A DNA stretch of 64,000 bases. Source: Janibacter limosus (GTDB taxonomy: Bacteria > Actinomycetota > Actinomycetes > Actinomycetales > Dermatophilaceae). Position 1 is the first letter of the stretch, and each line of letters starts with the position of its first letter. The notes beneath the pieces were generated by a model, which ran no database searches, was not told the DNA's origin, and saw nothing but the letters and a program-made list of their open reading frames with translations. The translations under genes were made by a program, and so were the position numbers. The stretch spans positions 186,001 through 250,000 of the forward strand of contig NZ_CP036164.1 of assembly GCF_004295485.1 (NCBI RefSeq), given 5' to 3'. Of the stretch, positions 41,991 through 51,025 are shown piece after piece.

Positions 41991-42739
41991 GCGTCGGGGT
42001 CGTACGGTGGCAGCTCGCCGGTGTCGGCGTCGCGCTTTCGCTGGGCCCGGTCCCGGCTGCGGTAGATCAGGCTGTCGCGACGTGGCGCCGGCCCATAGGT
42101 CTCCGGGTCGTCGCCCGGGCCGCCGCCGTTGAAGACGCCGTCGACGAGGCCCAGCCGGGTCTGGTACTCCTGCGAGGTCTCCCACGCGCGCTCGTCGTCG
42201 TCGAGGTCGTCGGACCGGCCCCCTTCGTCGTCCTCGTCGAGGCTCATGCCGAAGACCACCGAGCAGATGGCGCGGTAGTTGTCGTCGGGGTCGGGGACGA
42301 ACTCGATCTTGGACAACGCCTGGTCCTGGCCGGCGCTCTCGAGGACGAAGGTGCCGTAGCCGAGCACCCGGCCGAGCAGGGAGCGCTCGTAGCCCATGTC
42401 GGTGACCTTCTTCAGCGGCATCATCGAGACCTTGTGGTTGATCCACCCCTCGAAGAGCACGATCCGCTTGTCGGTGGCCACGACGCGGGTGTGGCGCCAC
42501 TCGATCCACTGCCAAGCGGCCCAGCCGAGCACGCCGATCCAGACGAACCACAGGTAGCCGAGGATGCCGCTGTTGGCGTCGCTGACCGTGATGTCCAGCC
42601 ACAGGAAGAGTGCGGTGACGGCGACGAGGACCAGCGCCGGCTTGGCGAGCACGATGCGGTGGTGGCGGATCTCCGCCACCGGGTGCTCGCCCGGGAGGAG
42701 GTACTTGCGCAGTCCCTTGTGGGCGACCTCCTGCGCCAT
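41984..42739 (-). CDS. Bacterial PH-domain (bPH2) membrane protein
   Basis: This 251-residue protein has a short basic N-terminus and two helices (about 30-45 and 56-76). A bacterial pleckstrin-homology domain follows (TRVVATDKRIVLFEGWINHKVSMMPLKKVTDMGYERSLLGRVLGYG, given here only as landmarks TDKRI, PLKKVTD and GRVLGYG). The C-terminal 80 residues are acidic and disordered. ATG 42739 follows a small membrane gene by 2 bp. Family members are membrane-associated with unknown ligands. Confidence 0.85.
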   Translation of the reverse strand: MAQEVAHKGLRKYLLPGEHPVAEIRHHRIVLAKPALVLVAVTALFLWLDITVSDANSGILGYLWFVWIGVLGWAAWQWIEWRHTRVVATDKRIVLFEGWINHKVSMMPLKKVTDMGYERSLLGRVLGYGTFVLESAGQDQALSKIEFVPDPDDNYRAICSVVFGMSLDEDDEGGRSDDLDDDERAWETSQEYQTRLGLVDGVFNGGGPGDDPETYGPAPRRDSLIYRSRDRAQRKRDADTGELPPYDPDAY

Positions 42740-42741
42740 GA

Positions 42742-42915
42742 CTACCTCGAGATCAGCGAGTCGAAGAACTTGCCGATGTTGCTCACGCCGTTGGCGATGA
42801 CGTCCCAGGCGGACCCGACGATGTTGGCCGCCTCGTCGGGGGAGGTCAGGATCGCGTAGAGGAGGAAGATCGTGAGCAGCCAGAGGACGATCTTCTTGAT
42901 CGGCGGCGTGTTCAT
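42742..42915 (-). CDS. Small membrane protein upstream of the PH-domain gene
   Basis: This 57-residue protein starts at ATG 42915 and ends with TAG 42742, 2 bp before the PH-domain start. It has one clear helix (KKIVLWLLTIFLLYAILTS) and an amphipathic C-terminal half (AANIVGSAWDVIANGVSNIG). The tight spacing and the regular hydrophobic/amphipathic design support a real gene co-made with its neighbour. No function is known. Confidence 0.65.
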   Translation of the reverse strand: MNTPPIKKIVLWLLTIFLLYAILTSPDEAANIVGSAWDVIANGVSNIGKFFDSLISR

Positions 42916-43005
42916 GGCTCGTTGGTCTCCGTCGTCTGTGGGCGGTGGTCACCCACTATGGGCGTGAATCGGGTCCAGTGTGGCAGATGTGACGCGTGGG
43001 ACGGG

Positions 43006-43644
43006 TCAGACCACGCCGTAGAGCCGGTCGCCGGCGTCGCCGAGACCCGGGACGATGTAGCCCTGCCCGTTGAGCTTCTCGTCGACGGCCGCGGTCACGA
43101 GCGTGATCGGCACGTGGAGGCCCCCGAGCTCGCGCTCGAGTGCGTCGATGCCCTCCGGCGCCGCGAGGAGGGTGACGGCGGTGATGTCGTCGGCCCCTCG
43201 ATCGACCAGGTAGCGGATCGACATCGCCAGGGTGCCACCGGTGGCGAGCATCGGGTCGATGACGTAGCACTGGCGTCCGGACAGGTCGTCGGGCAGCCGG
43301 TTGGCGTAGGTGACCGCCTCGAGGGTCTCCTCGTTGCGCAGCATCCCGAGGAAGCCCACCTCTGCCGTCGGCAGCAGGCGGACCATGCCCTCGAGCATGC
43401 CGAGACCCGCGCGCAGGATCGGCACGACGAGCGGCTTGGGGGTGGACAGCTTGATCCCGGTGGTGGGGCCGACCGGCGTCTCGATGTCGAAGGGCTCGGT
43501 GCGCACCTCCCGGGTGGCCTCGTAGGCGAGCAGGGTCACCAGCTCGTCGGCCAGCCGGCGGAAGGTCGGGCTGTCCGTGTCCTTGTGCCGCAGGTAGGTC
43601 AGCTTGTGGGCAATGAGCGGGTGGTCCGCCACGATGACGCGCAT
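43006..43644 (-). CDS. upp: Uracil phosphoribosyltransferase
   Basis: This 212-residue salvage enzyme makes UMP from uracil and PRPP. The start [19 protein letters not shown], the substrate segment [13 protein letters not shown], the PRPP loop [13 protein letters not shown] near 130, and the uracil-binding C-terminus [17 protein letters not shown] are all intact. The length is normal. It is divergent from tadA, with 33 bp between the start codons. Confidence 0.97.
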   Translation of the reverse strand: MRVIVADHPLIAHKLTYLRHKDTDSPTFRRLADELVTLLAYEATREVRTEPFDIETPVGPTTGIKLSTPKPLVVPILRAGLGMLEGMVRLLPTAEVGFLGMLRNEETLEAVTYANRLPDDLSGRQCYVIDPMLATGGTLAMSIRYLVDRGADDITAVTLLAAPEGIDALERELGGLHVPITLVTAAVDEKLNGQGYIVPGLGDAGDRLYGVV

Positions 43645-43677
43645 GTGCCCGAAACTACCGTGCGCGACACTGGTCCC

Positions 43678-44172
43678 GTGAGTCCCGACCCCGTCCGTCC
43701 TGCCCGCCCCACCGAAGAGGCGTGGATGGGGCGTGCCCTCGAGCTGGCGGCCGAGGCGGCCGCCGACGGCGACATCCCGGTGGGCGCCGTGGTCGTGGAC
43801 GCCGGCGGCGTGATCATCGGCGAAGGGCGCAACACCCGTGAGCGGGACGGCGATCCGACGGGCCACGCCGAGGTCGTGGCGATGCGGGCCGCAGCGGTGG
43901 CGAAGGGGGAGTGGCGCCTGACCGGCTGCACTCTCGTCGTCACCCTCGAGCCCTGCCCGATGTGCGCGGGCGCCGTCGTAGCCAGTCGCGTGCCGCGCGT
44001 GGTGCTCGGCGCGTGGGACGCGAAGATGGGCGCCTGCGGGTCGGTGTGGGACGTGGTGCGTGACCGGCGCTCGATCCACCGTGCCGAGGTCATCGGCGGG
44101 GTGCGCGAAGGGGAGGCCGCGCAGCTGCTCGTGGACTTCTTCGCGGACCATCGACCGGGTGCCGATGGATGA
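43678..44172 (+). CDS. tadA: tRNA-specific adenosine deaminase
   Basis: This 164-residue zinc enzyme deaminates A34 to inosine in tRNA-Arg(ACG), which is itself encoded at 12431. The zinc/catalytic motif [10 protein letters not shown] (His and Glu about 62-64) and PCPMCAGA (two Cys near 97) are intact, and an IPVGAVVVD beta strand precedes them. The GTG at 43678 begins a Pro-rich leader before the conserved MGRALELA helix. A tRNA-Ser gene follows 64 bp downstream. Confidence 0.95.
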   Translation: MSPDPVRPARPTEEAWMGRALELAAEAAADGDIPVGAVVVDAGGVIIGEGRNTRERDGDPTGHAEVVAMRAAAVAKGEWRLTGCTLVVTLEPCPMCAGAVVASRVPRVVLGAWDAKMGACGSVWDVVRDRRSIHRAEVIGGVREGEAAQLLVDFFADHRPGADG

Positions 44173-44236
44173 CATCGCGAGGGTCCCTCTTCGCCCGATT
44201 CGGGGCCAACGCCCTCGACCTTGTATGGTGCTCCGC

Positions 44237-44323
44237 GGTGGCGTGTCCGAGCGGCCTAAGGAGAACGCCTCGAAAGCGTTTGTCGGTTAACGCCGACCGT
44301 GGGTTCAAATCCCACCGCCACCG
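44237..44323 (+). tRNA. tRNA-Ser(CGA)
   Basis: The acceptor stem GGTGGCG pairs with CGCCACC, the long variable arm tgtcggttaacgccgac folds into a hairpin, and the T-loop reads GGTTCAAAT. The anticodon loop holds CGA. CCA is encoded at 44324-44326. Confidence 0.95.
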
Positions 44324-44329
44324 CCAGTC

Positions 44330-44361
44330 AAGAGCCCCGGGAAACCACCCGGGGCTCTTTT
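44330..44361 (+). terminator. Intrinsic terminator after tRNA-Ser(CGA)
   Basis: aagagccccggg and cccggggctctt form a 12-bp stem with loop aaacca, followed by a short T-run. This is one of the few classical terminators in the window. Confidence 0.88.
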
Positions 44362-44489
44362 CTGTTCGCTCCGGGTTGGGGCGCGCCGAAGGGAAGGGCG
44401 GTCGGTCATCTTCGGTGGCGTGACGGGCCCTGTCGTGCGATCTTGGATCGGGGAACTCCATCGGTCGCGCCGTACCGAGAGGCATCCAT

Positions 44490-44785
44490 GCGTTACCGCT
44501 CCACCACAGTCGTCGCCAGCGCTGTCGCGCTCGTCGCTGTCGGCAGGCTGTGGCGGCGACAGCGACAGTGGCACGGTGAGCTCGTCGAGCAGCACCACCT
44601 CGCAGTCTGCCCCTGAGTGCGGGTTCGAGCACGGTTGGAAGAAGCCCGGGACCTACACGCTTACCGCGACCTATGTCTGGCAGGTCGCGTGGACCGGGGA
44701 CGAGACCGGGTCCGTGACCCAGGACATGTCATCGACGCAGAAGGTCACGGTCGGGGAGCTGCAGAGCGTGGCCACGAAGCCCTGA
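44490..44785 (+). pseudogene. Lipoprotein gene with a frameshift in the signal peptide
   Basis: GAGAGG precedes ATG 44490, which opens a signal peptide (MRYRSTTVVASAVALVAV). The lipobox LSAGC and the mature part (ending VTVGELQSVATKP at TGA 44785) are in a different frame. Dropping one base near 44538 joins them into ..ALVLSAGCGGDSDSG.., a normal lipoprotein of about 97 residues. As it stands, translation from ATG stops after 42 codons. It could be a true mutation or a sequencing error; no slippery run is evident. Confidence 0.6.
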
Positions 44786-44834
44786 CCGAGGGTTCCACTT
44801 CGCCCCCGAGCCGCAGATCTGGTTGCCTGATCCC

Positions 44835-45188
44835 ATGCGTCGTCCCACCCGAGCCGTCCTGTCCGCTGCTGCCATCGTCGCTGTGGCCGTGCCGCTGAGC
44901 GCCTGCGACACGTGGAGCTCGAAGTGCGACACCGACAACACCTGCTCGATCAAGATCTCCGGCGACCAGTTCAACGACTTCCCGCGGCCCTACGACAAGG
45001 ACCACGGGCTGGAGTCGGCGGACCGCATCCGGCTGGTCTCGGCGACGCAGGGTGGTGAGGCGCTCATCCAGGCAGGCGGCGTGGAGAGCACCTGCACCCA
45101 GGGCAGCAGCTTCCAGATCGTCGACACGACGATCACCTGCGACGTGGTGGGGGACGACTCGGTGGAGCTGACGACGACCCGACCGTGA
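44835..45188 (+). CDS. Small lipoprotein of unknown function
   Basis: This 117-residue protein has a signal peptide ending in lipobox LSAC (Cys about 24), so the mature protein is lipid-anchored outside. Mature cysteines (SSKCDTDNTCSIKISG and later ESTCTQG, TITCDVVG) suggest two disulfides and a small beta-rich fold. No family is recognised. It lies directly after the frameshifted lipoprotein gene in the same direction, and the two may have been co-expressed. Confidence 0.7.
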   Translation: MRRPTRAVLSAAAIVAVAVPLSACDTWSSKCDTDNTCSIKISGDQFNDFPRPYDKDHGLESADRIRLVSATQGGEALIQAGGVESTCTQGSSFQIVDTTITCDVVGDDSVELTTTRP

Positions 45189-45208
45189 GGCGCTGCCGTG
45201 AGTGACGC

Positions 45209-45715
45209 TCAGCAGGGCTGGACGTCCGCCTCGGGGACAAGCTTCTTGAAGGTCGGGCCGAGGACCACGTCGACGGTGGTCCGCTTGCGCGCGTCCTGGA
45301 GCATCTCGAGCTTGCCGGTGTGCAGCCCGACGAGCTTGGCCTCGTTGCGGCCGCCACTGCCGTAGCGCAGCACTCCGGCACCGTCGATCTTGACCTTCTT
45401 GGGGTCGTTGGCAACCGTCTTGACGGCGAAGCCGCGCGCGGTCAGCTGCGTCGCGACCCGCCCGGCGAGCCCGTCACGGTCGGTCGCGTTGTAGACGTTG
45501 ACCTCGACCTGCTTCGGCGAGATGCCGCAGGTCGAGGGTGAGCTCTGCGTCGTCGACGAGCCGGTCCGGCCGGTCTGGGCGCCGTCGGCGCGGATGTAGG
45601 ACAGGGCGTACCAGGCCGCGAAGAAGAGCATCAGCAGCACGATGGCGAAGGTGATGATCGACCGGCGGCGACGCGAGCGGGCCGGGTCGAGGTCGTCGTA
45701 GGGGTCCTGCGACAT
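45209..45715 (-). CDS. LytR C-terminal domain membrane protein
   Basis: This 168-residue protein has an Arg-rich cytoplasmic start (ARSRRRRSII), one membrane helix (about 20-42), a Ser/Thr linker and a LytR_C domain (about 70-160, VEVNVYNATDRDGLAGRVATQLTARGF in part). It lacks the LCP catalytic domain, so it should bind rather than ligate cell-wall polymers. Its ATG lies 1 bp past the stop of the upstream conserved gene, so the two are coupled. Confidence 0.85.
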   Translation of the reverse strand: MSQDPYDDLDPARSRRRRSIITFAIVLLMLFFAAWYALSYIRADGAQTGRTGSSTTQSSPSTCGISPKQVEVNVYNATDRDGLAGRVATQLTARGFAVKTVANDPKKVKIDGAGVLRYGSGGRNEAKLVGLHTGKLEMLQDARKRTTVDVVLGPTFKKLVPEADVQPC

Positions 45716-45716
45716 G

Positions 45717-46016
45717 TCAGTCGGCCACCTCGAGGACCCGGGCGTGCAGGGTCCCTCGCTGCTGGAGGGCGGCGCGCAGGGCGCGGTGCAGGCCGTCCTC
45801 GAGGTAGTGCTTGCCGCGCCAGAGCACGACGTGCGGGAAGAGGTCGCCGTAGAAGGTCGAGTCCTCGGCGAGCAGGTCGTGCAGGTTCAGCGAGCTCTTG
45901 GTCGTCGTCAGCTGCTCCAGACGCACGGGGCGGGGCGGCACGTCGGCCCAGTCGCGGGGGGTGGTGCGCCCGTGCTCGGGGTACGGGCGGGTGTCACCGA
46001 CGGACTGAAAGATCAC
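45717..46016 (-). CDS. Conserved actinobacterial protein of unknown function
   Basis: This 99-residue soluble protein (MIFQSVGDTRPYPEHGRTTPRDW.. LLAEDSTFYGDLFPHVVLWRG.. LEDGLHRALRAALQQR) has the look of a widely conserved actinobacterial family. Similar proteins, as I recall, are sometimes labelled antitoxin-like without experimental support. It has no membrane segment or cysteine. It is the first gene of a two-gene operon with the LytR_C protein and is divergent from the HerA-like gene. Confidence 0.75.
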   Translation of the reverse strand: MIFQSVGDTRPYPEHGRTTPRDWADVPPRPVRLEQLTTTKSSLNLHDLLAEDSTFYGDLFPHVVLWRGKHYLEDGLHRALRAALQQRGTLHARVLEVAD

Positions 46017-46067
46017 GCAGCCACGATAGGAGGCACGGCGCCCGAAGCTGGCACTAGTCTCGGGTCC

Positions 46068-47618
46068 GTGACCGACTCTTCACACCTTGACCTCATCCGC
46101 GCGGGCTACACCTTCGAGACGCCCGCGATCGACCTCGGCGCTGCCGTGCTCGACGGGCAGCCCTACGCGGACACGCCCGTGCGCGTGCCGCTGGCGAGCC
46201 TGACCAAGCACGGACTCGTGGCCGGCGCGACGGGTACCGGCAAGACCAAGAGCCTGCAGCTGATGGCCGAGCAGCTCTCCGCCGCGGGTGTCCCCGTCTT
46301 CCTCGCGGACATCAAGGGTGACCTGTCCGGCATCGCGTCCCCGGGCGAAGGGAGCGACAAGCTCACCTCGCGCACGGCCTCCATCGGTCAGAACTGGCAG
46401 CCCACGGCCTTCCCCACGGAGTTCCTCACCCTCGGCGGCCAGGGCATCGGCGTCCCGGTCCGCACGACGATCACGAGCTTCGGTCCGACCCTGCTGAGCA
46501 AGGTCCTGGGCCTCAACGCGACCCAGGAGTCGAGCCTGGGCCTGATCTTCCACTTCGCCGACAAGCAGGGCCTGGCGCTGCTGGACCTCAAGGACCTGCG
46601 CGCGGTCATCCAGTACCTCGTCTCCGACGAGGGCAAGGCCGAGCTCAAGGGGCTCGGTGGGCTCTCGAGCGCGACCGCCGGAGTCATCCTGCGTCAGCTG
46701 ATCGCCTTCGAGGACCAGGGGGCGGAGGTCTTCTTCGGCGAGCCGGAGTTCGACACCGCGGACCTCCTGCGCACGACCGACGACGGTCGCGGCGTCGTCA
46801 CCTGTCTCGAGCTGCCGGCCGTCCAGGAGCGCCCGCAGCTCTTCTCGACCTTCCTCATGTGGATGCTCGCGGACCTCTTCCACGACCTGCCCGAGGTCGG
46901 CGACGTCGACAAGCCCAAGCTCGTCTTCTTCTTCGACGAGGCGCACCTGCTCTTCGACGAGGCGAGCAAGGCCTTCCAGGACGCCATCGAGCAGACCGTG
47001 CGGCTCATCCGTTCCAAGGGGGTGGGCGTCTTCTTCGTGACGCAGAGCCCCAAGGACGTGCCGGGCGACGTCCTGGCGCAGCTGGGCAACCGGGTGCAGC
47101 ACCAGCTGCGCGCCTTCACCCCTGAGGACTCCAAGGCGATCAAGGCCGCCGTGACGACCTACCCGCACACCGACTACGACCTCGAGGAGCTGCTCACCCA
47201 GCTCGGCACCGGCGAAGCGGTGGTCACCGTGCTCTCCGAGAAGGGCACGCCCACACCGGTCGCGCACACGATGATGCGGGCACCGCAGTCGTTGATGTCG
47301 CCGTCGACCAAGGAGCTGCTGGAGCAGACCGTCGCCGGGTCCCCGCTCGCGCCGAAGTACTCGGAGGCGCTCGACCGCGAGTCCGCGTACGAGAAGCTCG
47401 CCGCCAAGCACGAGGCGGCTCCCACCGCCGAGCAGGCGCCGGTGGAGACGAAGGGGGAGACACCCCCTTCGTCGTCGAAGCCGGCCAAGGAGGACCCGGG
47501 CATGGTCGAGAAGGTCGTGGGTTCCTCGGCCTTCAAGTCCGCTCTGCGGTCCGCCGGCACCGTCATCGGCCGGGAGATCACCCGCTCGCTCTTCGGTACC
47601 TCGCGGCGCCGCCGCTGA
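46068..47618 (+). CDS. HerA/YjgR-like ATPase (DUF853)
   Basis: This 516-residue ATPase of the HerA-FtsK superfamily has Walker A GATGTGKTKSLQ near residue 50, Walker B KLVFFFDEAHLLFDEA near 285, and an arginine-containing VFFVTQSPKDVPGDVL segment. DUF853 (E. coli YjgR) proteins form hexamers of uncertain role. The GTG at 46068 begins the conserved part. The C-terminus is a charged, disordered linker followed by a basic helix ending in RSLFGTSRRRR. A WXG-type gene follows in the same direction after 80 bp. Confidence 0.88.
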   Translation: MTDSSHLDLIRAGYTFETPAIDLGAAVLDGQPYADTPVRVPLASLTKHGLVAGATGTGKTKSLQLMAEQLSAAGVPVFLADIKGDLSGIASPGEGSDKLTSRTASIGQNWQPTAFPTEFLTLGGQGIGVPVRTTITSFGPTLLSKVLGLNATQESSLGLIFHFADKQGLALLDLKDLRAVIQYLVSDEGKAELKGLGGLSSATAGVILRQLIAFEDQGAEVFFGEPEFDTADLLRTTDDGRGVVTCLELPAVQERPQLFSTFLMWMLADLFHDLPEVGDVDKPKLVFFFDEAHLLFDEASKAFQDAIEQTVRLIRSKGVGVFFVTQSPKDVPGDVLAQLGNRVQHQLRAFTPEDSKAIKAAVTTYPHTDYDLEELLTQLGTGEAVVTVLSEKGTPTPVAHTMMRAPQSLMSPSTKELLEQTVAGSPLAPKYSEALDRESAYEKLAAKHEAAPTAEQAPVETKGETPPSSSKPAKEDPGMVEKVVGSSAFKSALRSAGTVIGREITRSLFGTSRRRR

Positions 47619-47698
47619 TGGGGAGTGCCCCCCGTTGATCGGGCTGCTGCCCGGCTGACAGGATGTGTGCTTGATGCACAGACTGGGGAGGACGGACG

Positions 47699-49555
47699 AT
47701 GACGGATGTGACGCACGGCGCGGATGTTGAGCGTTTGCGGGAGGTCGCCGGGGTCATCCGCACCCAGGGTGAGCGGGTGCAGGACCTCGGCGACGAGCTG
47801 GGTCCGCTGTCCGCGATGCTCGAGGAGGCGTGGGGAGGTCCCGACGCCGAGGCGCTGCTGGTGCAGGCGAATGGTCTGCGTCCCTCCCTCGCGGGCGCGG
47901 GTGCGACCTTGGTGGCCTGGGCCGACGGCCTGAGCGCGCAGGCCGACCAGCAGGCTTCAGGGTCCGTGGGGTCCGGCGGCTCGGGTGGCTCGGGGCAAGG
48001 CATCCGCGATGCAGTGCGCGAGGGAGCTCGCCGGTTCGGCGGGCTCTCTGCCCCGGGTGGTGCGCCCACGGGCGCGGCCGTGCCCGGCTGGCAGAGAGGG
48101 AACCCCCTCGCCAACTCGGCCACCGCGTACCAGCACTCGGCTGACGGCGGGGGCGGTGGCGTGAGCGACATCGATGGGGGAGCGTCCGACAGCGACCCCG
48201 GGCAGATCGACCAGTCGGGAAGCGTCTCGAAGTCCACCTCCGTCGAGGCCGGCCCGCTGAAGGTGACTGACACCGCGACGGCCTCGGTGAGCGGCGAGTC
48301 CGTCGACGCCGAGGGGCGCAGCGTGCAGACGACGGAGGTCACGTTGTCGCGCGAGGGCGCGATCGAGCTCGGCAAGAAGATCGATGGCGTCGGCGTCACG
48401 GGGACGGGCTACACCGGGGCCGAGGTCGGCTACTCGGTGACGGCTCCCGCGGGCGTCGACCCGCTCTCGATCGACCCGCTCAGACCGGAGACATGGCCTG
48501 AGGGCGTGTCCGTCCGCTTCGACGAGAGCTTCTACGCCGGCTACGGCTTGGAGGGCAACTACCGCGGTCTCATCGTCGGGATCGGCCAAGAGGTCGGCAC
48601 CGGGCAGTACATCGAGGTCAGCAAGGGCGACGGCAACGAGGTCACGGTTCTCGTCGGCAATGATGAGTTCCGCAGAGCGACCACCCAGCTCGGCGTCGGG
48701 ACCGACGAGCTCAACGCCAAGGTGGGGGCAAACAACGGGATCTCGTCCGGCTCGGCGCGGGAAGTGGTGATCGACCGATCGACCCCCGCGGGGCAGGCCA
48801 CCTACGAGTCGCTCCTCTTCGGTGGTGGCGCGGTTCCTGCGGTCGGCACTGCTGGGGTCGTCGACGTCGCCGACCTCACCGTGATGAACGCGCAGGCGTC
48901 CGTCGACATCTCGGGGACAGCCGGTGACTGGAGCGCAGGCGGCACCCTCTCCGAGTGGAGTGCCGGAGGGGTTCAGCGCACCCACGACGATGGGACGACG
49001 ACGCTGGACTGGACGGGCGAGAGCAAGGGTGTGCAGACAGGGGGCACCGCCTACTTCGATGAGGCCGGGAACCCTGTGCCGGAGAAGGGCACGTACTACG
49101 TGAGGCTCGAGGGCGTCGACCCCCAGGCAGCAAATGACTTCAACCAGTACGTGCGAGGCTCGTCGACCCAGGTCGATGCGGAGCAGAACGTCGTGCTCAC
49201 CTACACCCACGACGACTTGCAGACGATGCGCATGCAGGCTGCAGAGACCCAAGCCACCATGATCAACGCCGACCCGGAGCGCTACAACTACCCCGAGGGC
49301 ACACGGATGACGGCTGAGGACGTCATCGCCACGGTGGAGGCGGACCCCGACACCGGCATCTTTGACGTGACGGACGGAGCCGAGTCCAACGGAACCCGCG
49401 CCCTGCTGGGGGCCGGCAGCGATGCCGAGATCATGCGGGTGATCGCGCAGGACCCGCTGGGCGTCTCGCAGGGCGTGTCCTTGGATCACCACACCGCAAC
49501 AGGGGAGTTGGCCACGCCGACGGGTGAGGTCGCGAGCCACGAATCCGCGACGTGA
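47699..49555 (+). CDS. Large WXG-type (type VII secretion-like) protein of unknown function
   Basis: This 618-residue protein has an N-terminal helical hairpin of about 90 residues with the turn AWGGPDAEALL, the W-x-G signature of type VII substrates and LXG/WXG proteins. A Gly/Ser-rich hinge (95-180) follows. The remaining 430 residues are beta-rich (VEAGPLKVTDTATASVSGES, YAGYGLEGNYRGLIVGIGQE) with no motif I recognise. GGAGG about 8 bases before ATG 47699 supports the start. No immunity-like gene or ESX core genes are adjacent. It might be a secreted effector or surface protein. Confidence 0.7.
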   Translation: MTDVTHGADVERLREVAGVIRTQGERVQDLGDELGPLSAMLEEAWGGPDAEALLVQANGLRPSLAGAGATLVAWADGLSAQADQQASGSVGSGGSGGSGQGIRDAVREGARRFGGLSAPGGAPTGAAVPGWQRGNPLANSATAYQHSADGGGGGVSDIDGGASDSDPGQIDQSGSVSKSTSVEAGPLKVTDTATASVSGESVDAEGRSVQTTEVTLSREGAIELGKKIDGVGVTGTGYTGAEVGYSVTAPAGVDPLSIDPLRPETWPEGVSVRFDESFYAGYGLEGNYRGLIVGIGQEVGTGQYIEVSKGDGNEVTVLVGNDEFRRATTQLGVGTDELNAKVGANNGISSGSAREVVIDRSTPAGQATYESLLFGGGAVPAVGTAGVVDVADLTVMNAQASVDISGTAGDWSAGGTLSEWSAGGVQRTHDDGTTTLDWTGESKGVQTGGTAYFDEAGNPVPEKGTYYVRLEGVDPQAANDFNQYVRGSSTQVDAEQNVVLTYTHDDLQTMRMQAAETQATMINADPERYNYPEGTRMTAEDVIATVEADPDTGIFDVTDGAESNGTRALLGAGSDAEIMRVIAQDPLGVSQGVSLDHHTATGELATPTGEVASHESAT

Positions 49556-49615
49556 CGACTGGGCGCACCCTGGCGATCGCCGAGGAGATCGTCGCCTCCG
49601 TGGTCTGACCCCGGT

Positions 49616-49632
49616 GCCCCGACCCGCGGGGC
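49616..49632. terminator. Short hairpin between convergent genes
   Basis: gccccg and cggggc pair around acccg, immediately before the stop of the condensation-domain gene on the other strand. The stem is short, so confidence is limited. Confidence 0.4.
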
Positions 49633-49633
49633 C

Positions 49634-51025
49634 TCAGATCAGCGAGCGCAGGATCTCACCGGCCCGCGTGTACACGCGCGTCATGCTCTCGCGCGCCTCG
49701 GGGGTCTCGGGCCGGATCGACAGGATGTACATCATCGGGTCCTCGCGCATGATCCACGACGTCACGTTGGTGTCGCGGGCTCCGCGGGAGACGAGCACCG
49801 TGTCGGCGTCGCCCCAGGTCGTGGCGCCCGGCAGGTGGCGCAGATCCATGTACGACAGCATGAAGCGCTCGCCGACCTGCGAGAGCTTGACGCCGAGCGC
49901 GTCCTCGACGACGTCGTAGATCCTCGCTGCCGGCAGCTGCGATGCCGCCCGGGCGGTCCGGAAGGCTTGGCGCACCCGGCCGGCGACCTCGACGACGTCC
50001 CCACCCTCGAGGTCGACGTGCACGGGCATGACGTTGATGAACCACCCCGCGGACAGCAGCCACTCCGGCGCGTCACGGGTGTGCACCGGGTTGAGGAAGC
50101 GCAGACTCGTCGTGCCGTCGAGGTCCCGGCCCGCGAGGCCGATGGCCGCGTAGACGAGCTGTGTGGTGCGCGTGCCCAGCCGCTCGGCCGCCGCGTCGAG
50201 CGCAAGGGCCTCCTCGCCGGTCAGCAGGTCGTGGTGGTGGTGCTCGAGCTCGACGGGTTCGCCGACGGTGGTTCCGAGGGGCAGCGGGAAGCGTCCGAGC
50301 TCCTCGTCGCCGGCACTCCAGAACTCGGCCCAGCCCTGGAGGGACGGGTGGCTGAGGTCGACGGCGCGGAAGCGCTCCCGCTCGGTCTGGGCGAAGTCCA
50401 TGAAGTCGCCCACCGGGGGCAGTTCGGCGGCGTCGCCGCCGCTCTCCTCGCGGTAGAGCGCCTCCAGCTCGAAGTACACGAGGAAGAAGGAGAAGCCGTC
50501 GGTGTAGCTGTGGTCGAGGCCGAGGTAGAAGATCGTCTCGTCCTCGCCGACGACGGCGCGCACGCAGTAGCCGATCCGACCGAGGGGGTTGCACCCGGCA
50601 CGGAAGTCGTCGCTGACCCGGTCGTTGACCTCGGCGGCGGCGATGCTCCCTTCGTCCCGGGCGGCGAAGCCGATCGCGTCCTCCGCGAGATCGACCCGCG
50701 CCCAGCCCGTCTCGCGGTCCGCGTCGGTGACGAACCAACCGCGCATGACGCCGTGCCGGCGGACCCAGCGGGTGAGTGCGCGGGCCATCGCCTCGGCGTC
50801 GAAGCGCCCGGGGATGCGGTAGGTGAAGCCGAGCCAGATGTCGTCCTGCTCGCCGGAGGTGCTCGTCTCGCTGCGCAGGTCCAGGTGGGCGGCCTGCATG
50901 AAGGAGGGCTGGCGGCTCCCCGGGGTGGCCGCGGCGATGGCGGCCTCCATCGTGGGGGTCGGCTCGAAGGCCACGTAGGTGCCGGGGATCGACGACCGAT
51001 CGGTGATCCGGCTCATGCGCATCAT
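49634..51025 (-). CDS. Condensation-domain acyltransferase-like protein, second of a pair
   Basis: This 463-residue stand-alone condensation-domain protein has the HxxxDG active-site motif as LDHSYTDGFSFF (His and Asp near 170-175) and a downstream GWFINVMPVHVDL motif typical of the C-domain latch. AGGAAG lies 7 bases before ATG 51025, which overlaps the stop of the upstream paralogue (ATGA). Such proteins (e.g. mycobacterial PapA) transfer acyl chains to alcohols or amines. No carrier protein, adenylation or polyketide gene is nearby, so the donor is probably a CoA ester; that is inference. Confidence 0.8.
   Translation of the reverse strand: MMRMSRITDRSSIPGTYVAFEPTPTMEAAIAAATPGSRQPSFMQAAHLDLRSETSTSGEQDDIWLGFTYRIPGRFDAEAMARALTRWVRRHGVMRGWFVTDADRETGWARVDLAEDAIGFAARDEGSIAAAEVNDRVSDDFRAGCNPLGRIGYCVRAVVGEDETIFYLGLDHSYTDGFSFFLVYFELEALYREESGGDAAELPPVGDFMDFAQTERERFRAVDLSHPSLQGWAEFWSAGDEELGRFPLPLGTTVGEPVELEHHHHDLLTGEEALALDAAAERLGTRTTQLVYAAIGLAGRDLDGTTSLRFLNPVHTRDAPEWLLSAGWFINVMPVHVDLEGGDVVEVAGRVRQAFRTARAASQLPAARIYDVVEDALGVKLSQVGERFMLSYMDLRHLPGATTWGDADTVLVSRGARDTNVTSWIMREDPMMYILSIRPETPEARESMTRVYTRAGEILRSLI

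Noticed and set aside
49550..49606. An 18-codon GTG frame after the WXG-type gene
   Set aside because: It is too short to support, although it reads like a protein end; it might be a frameshifted old C-terminus, but nothing confirms this.
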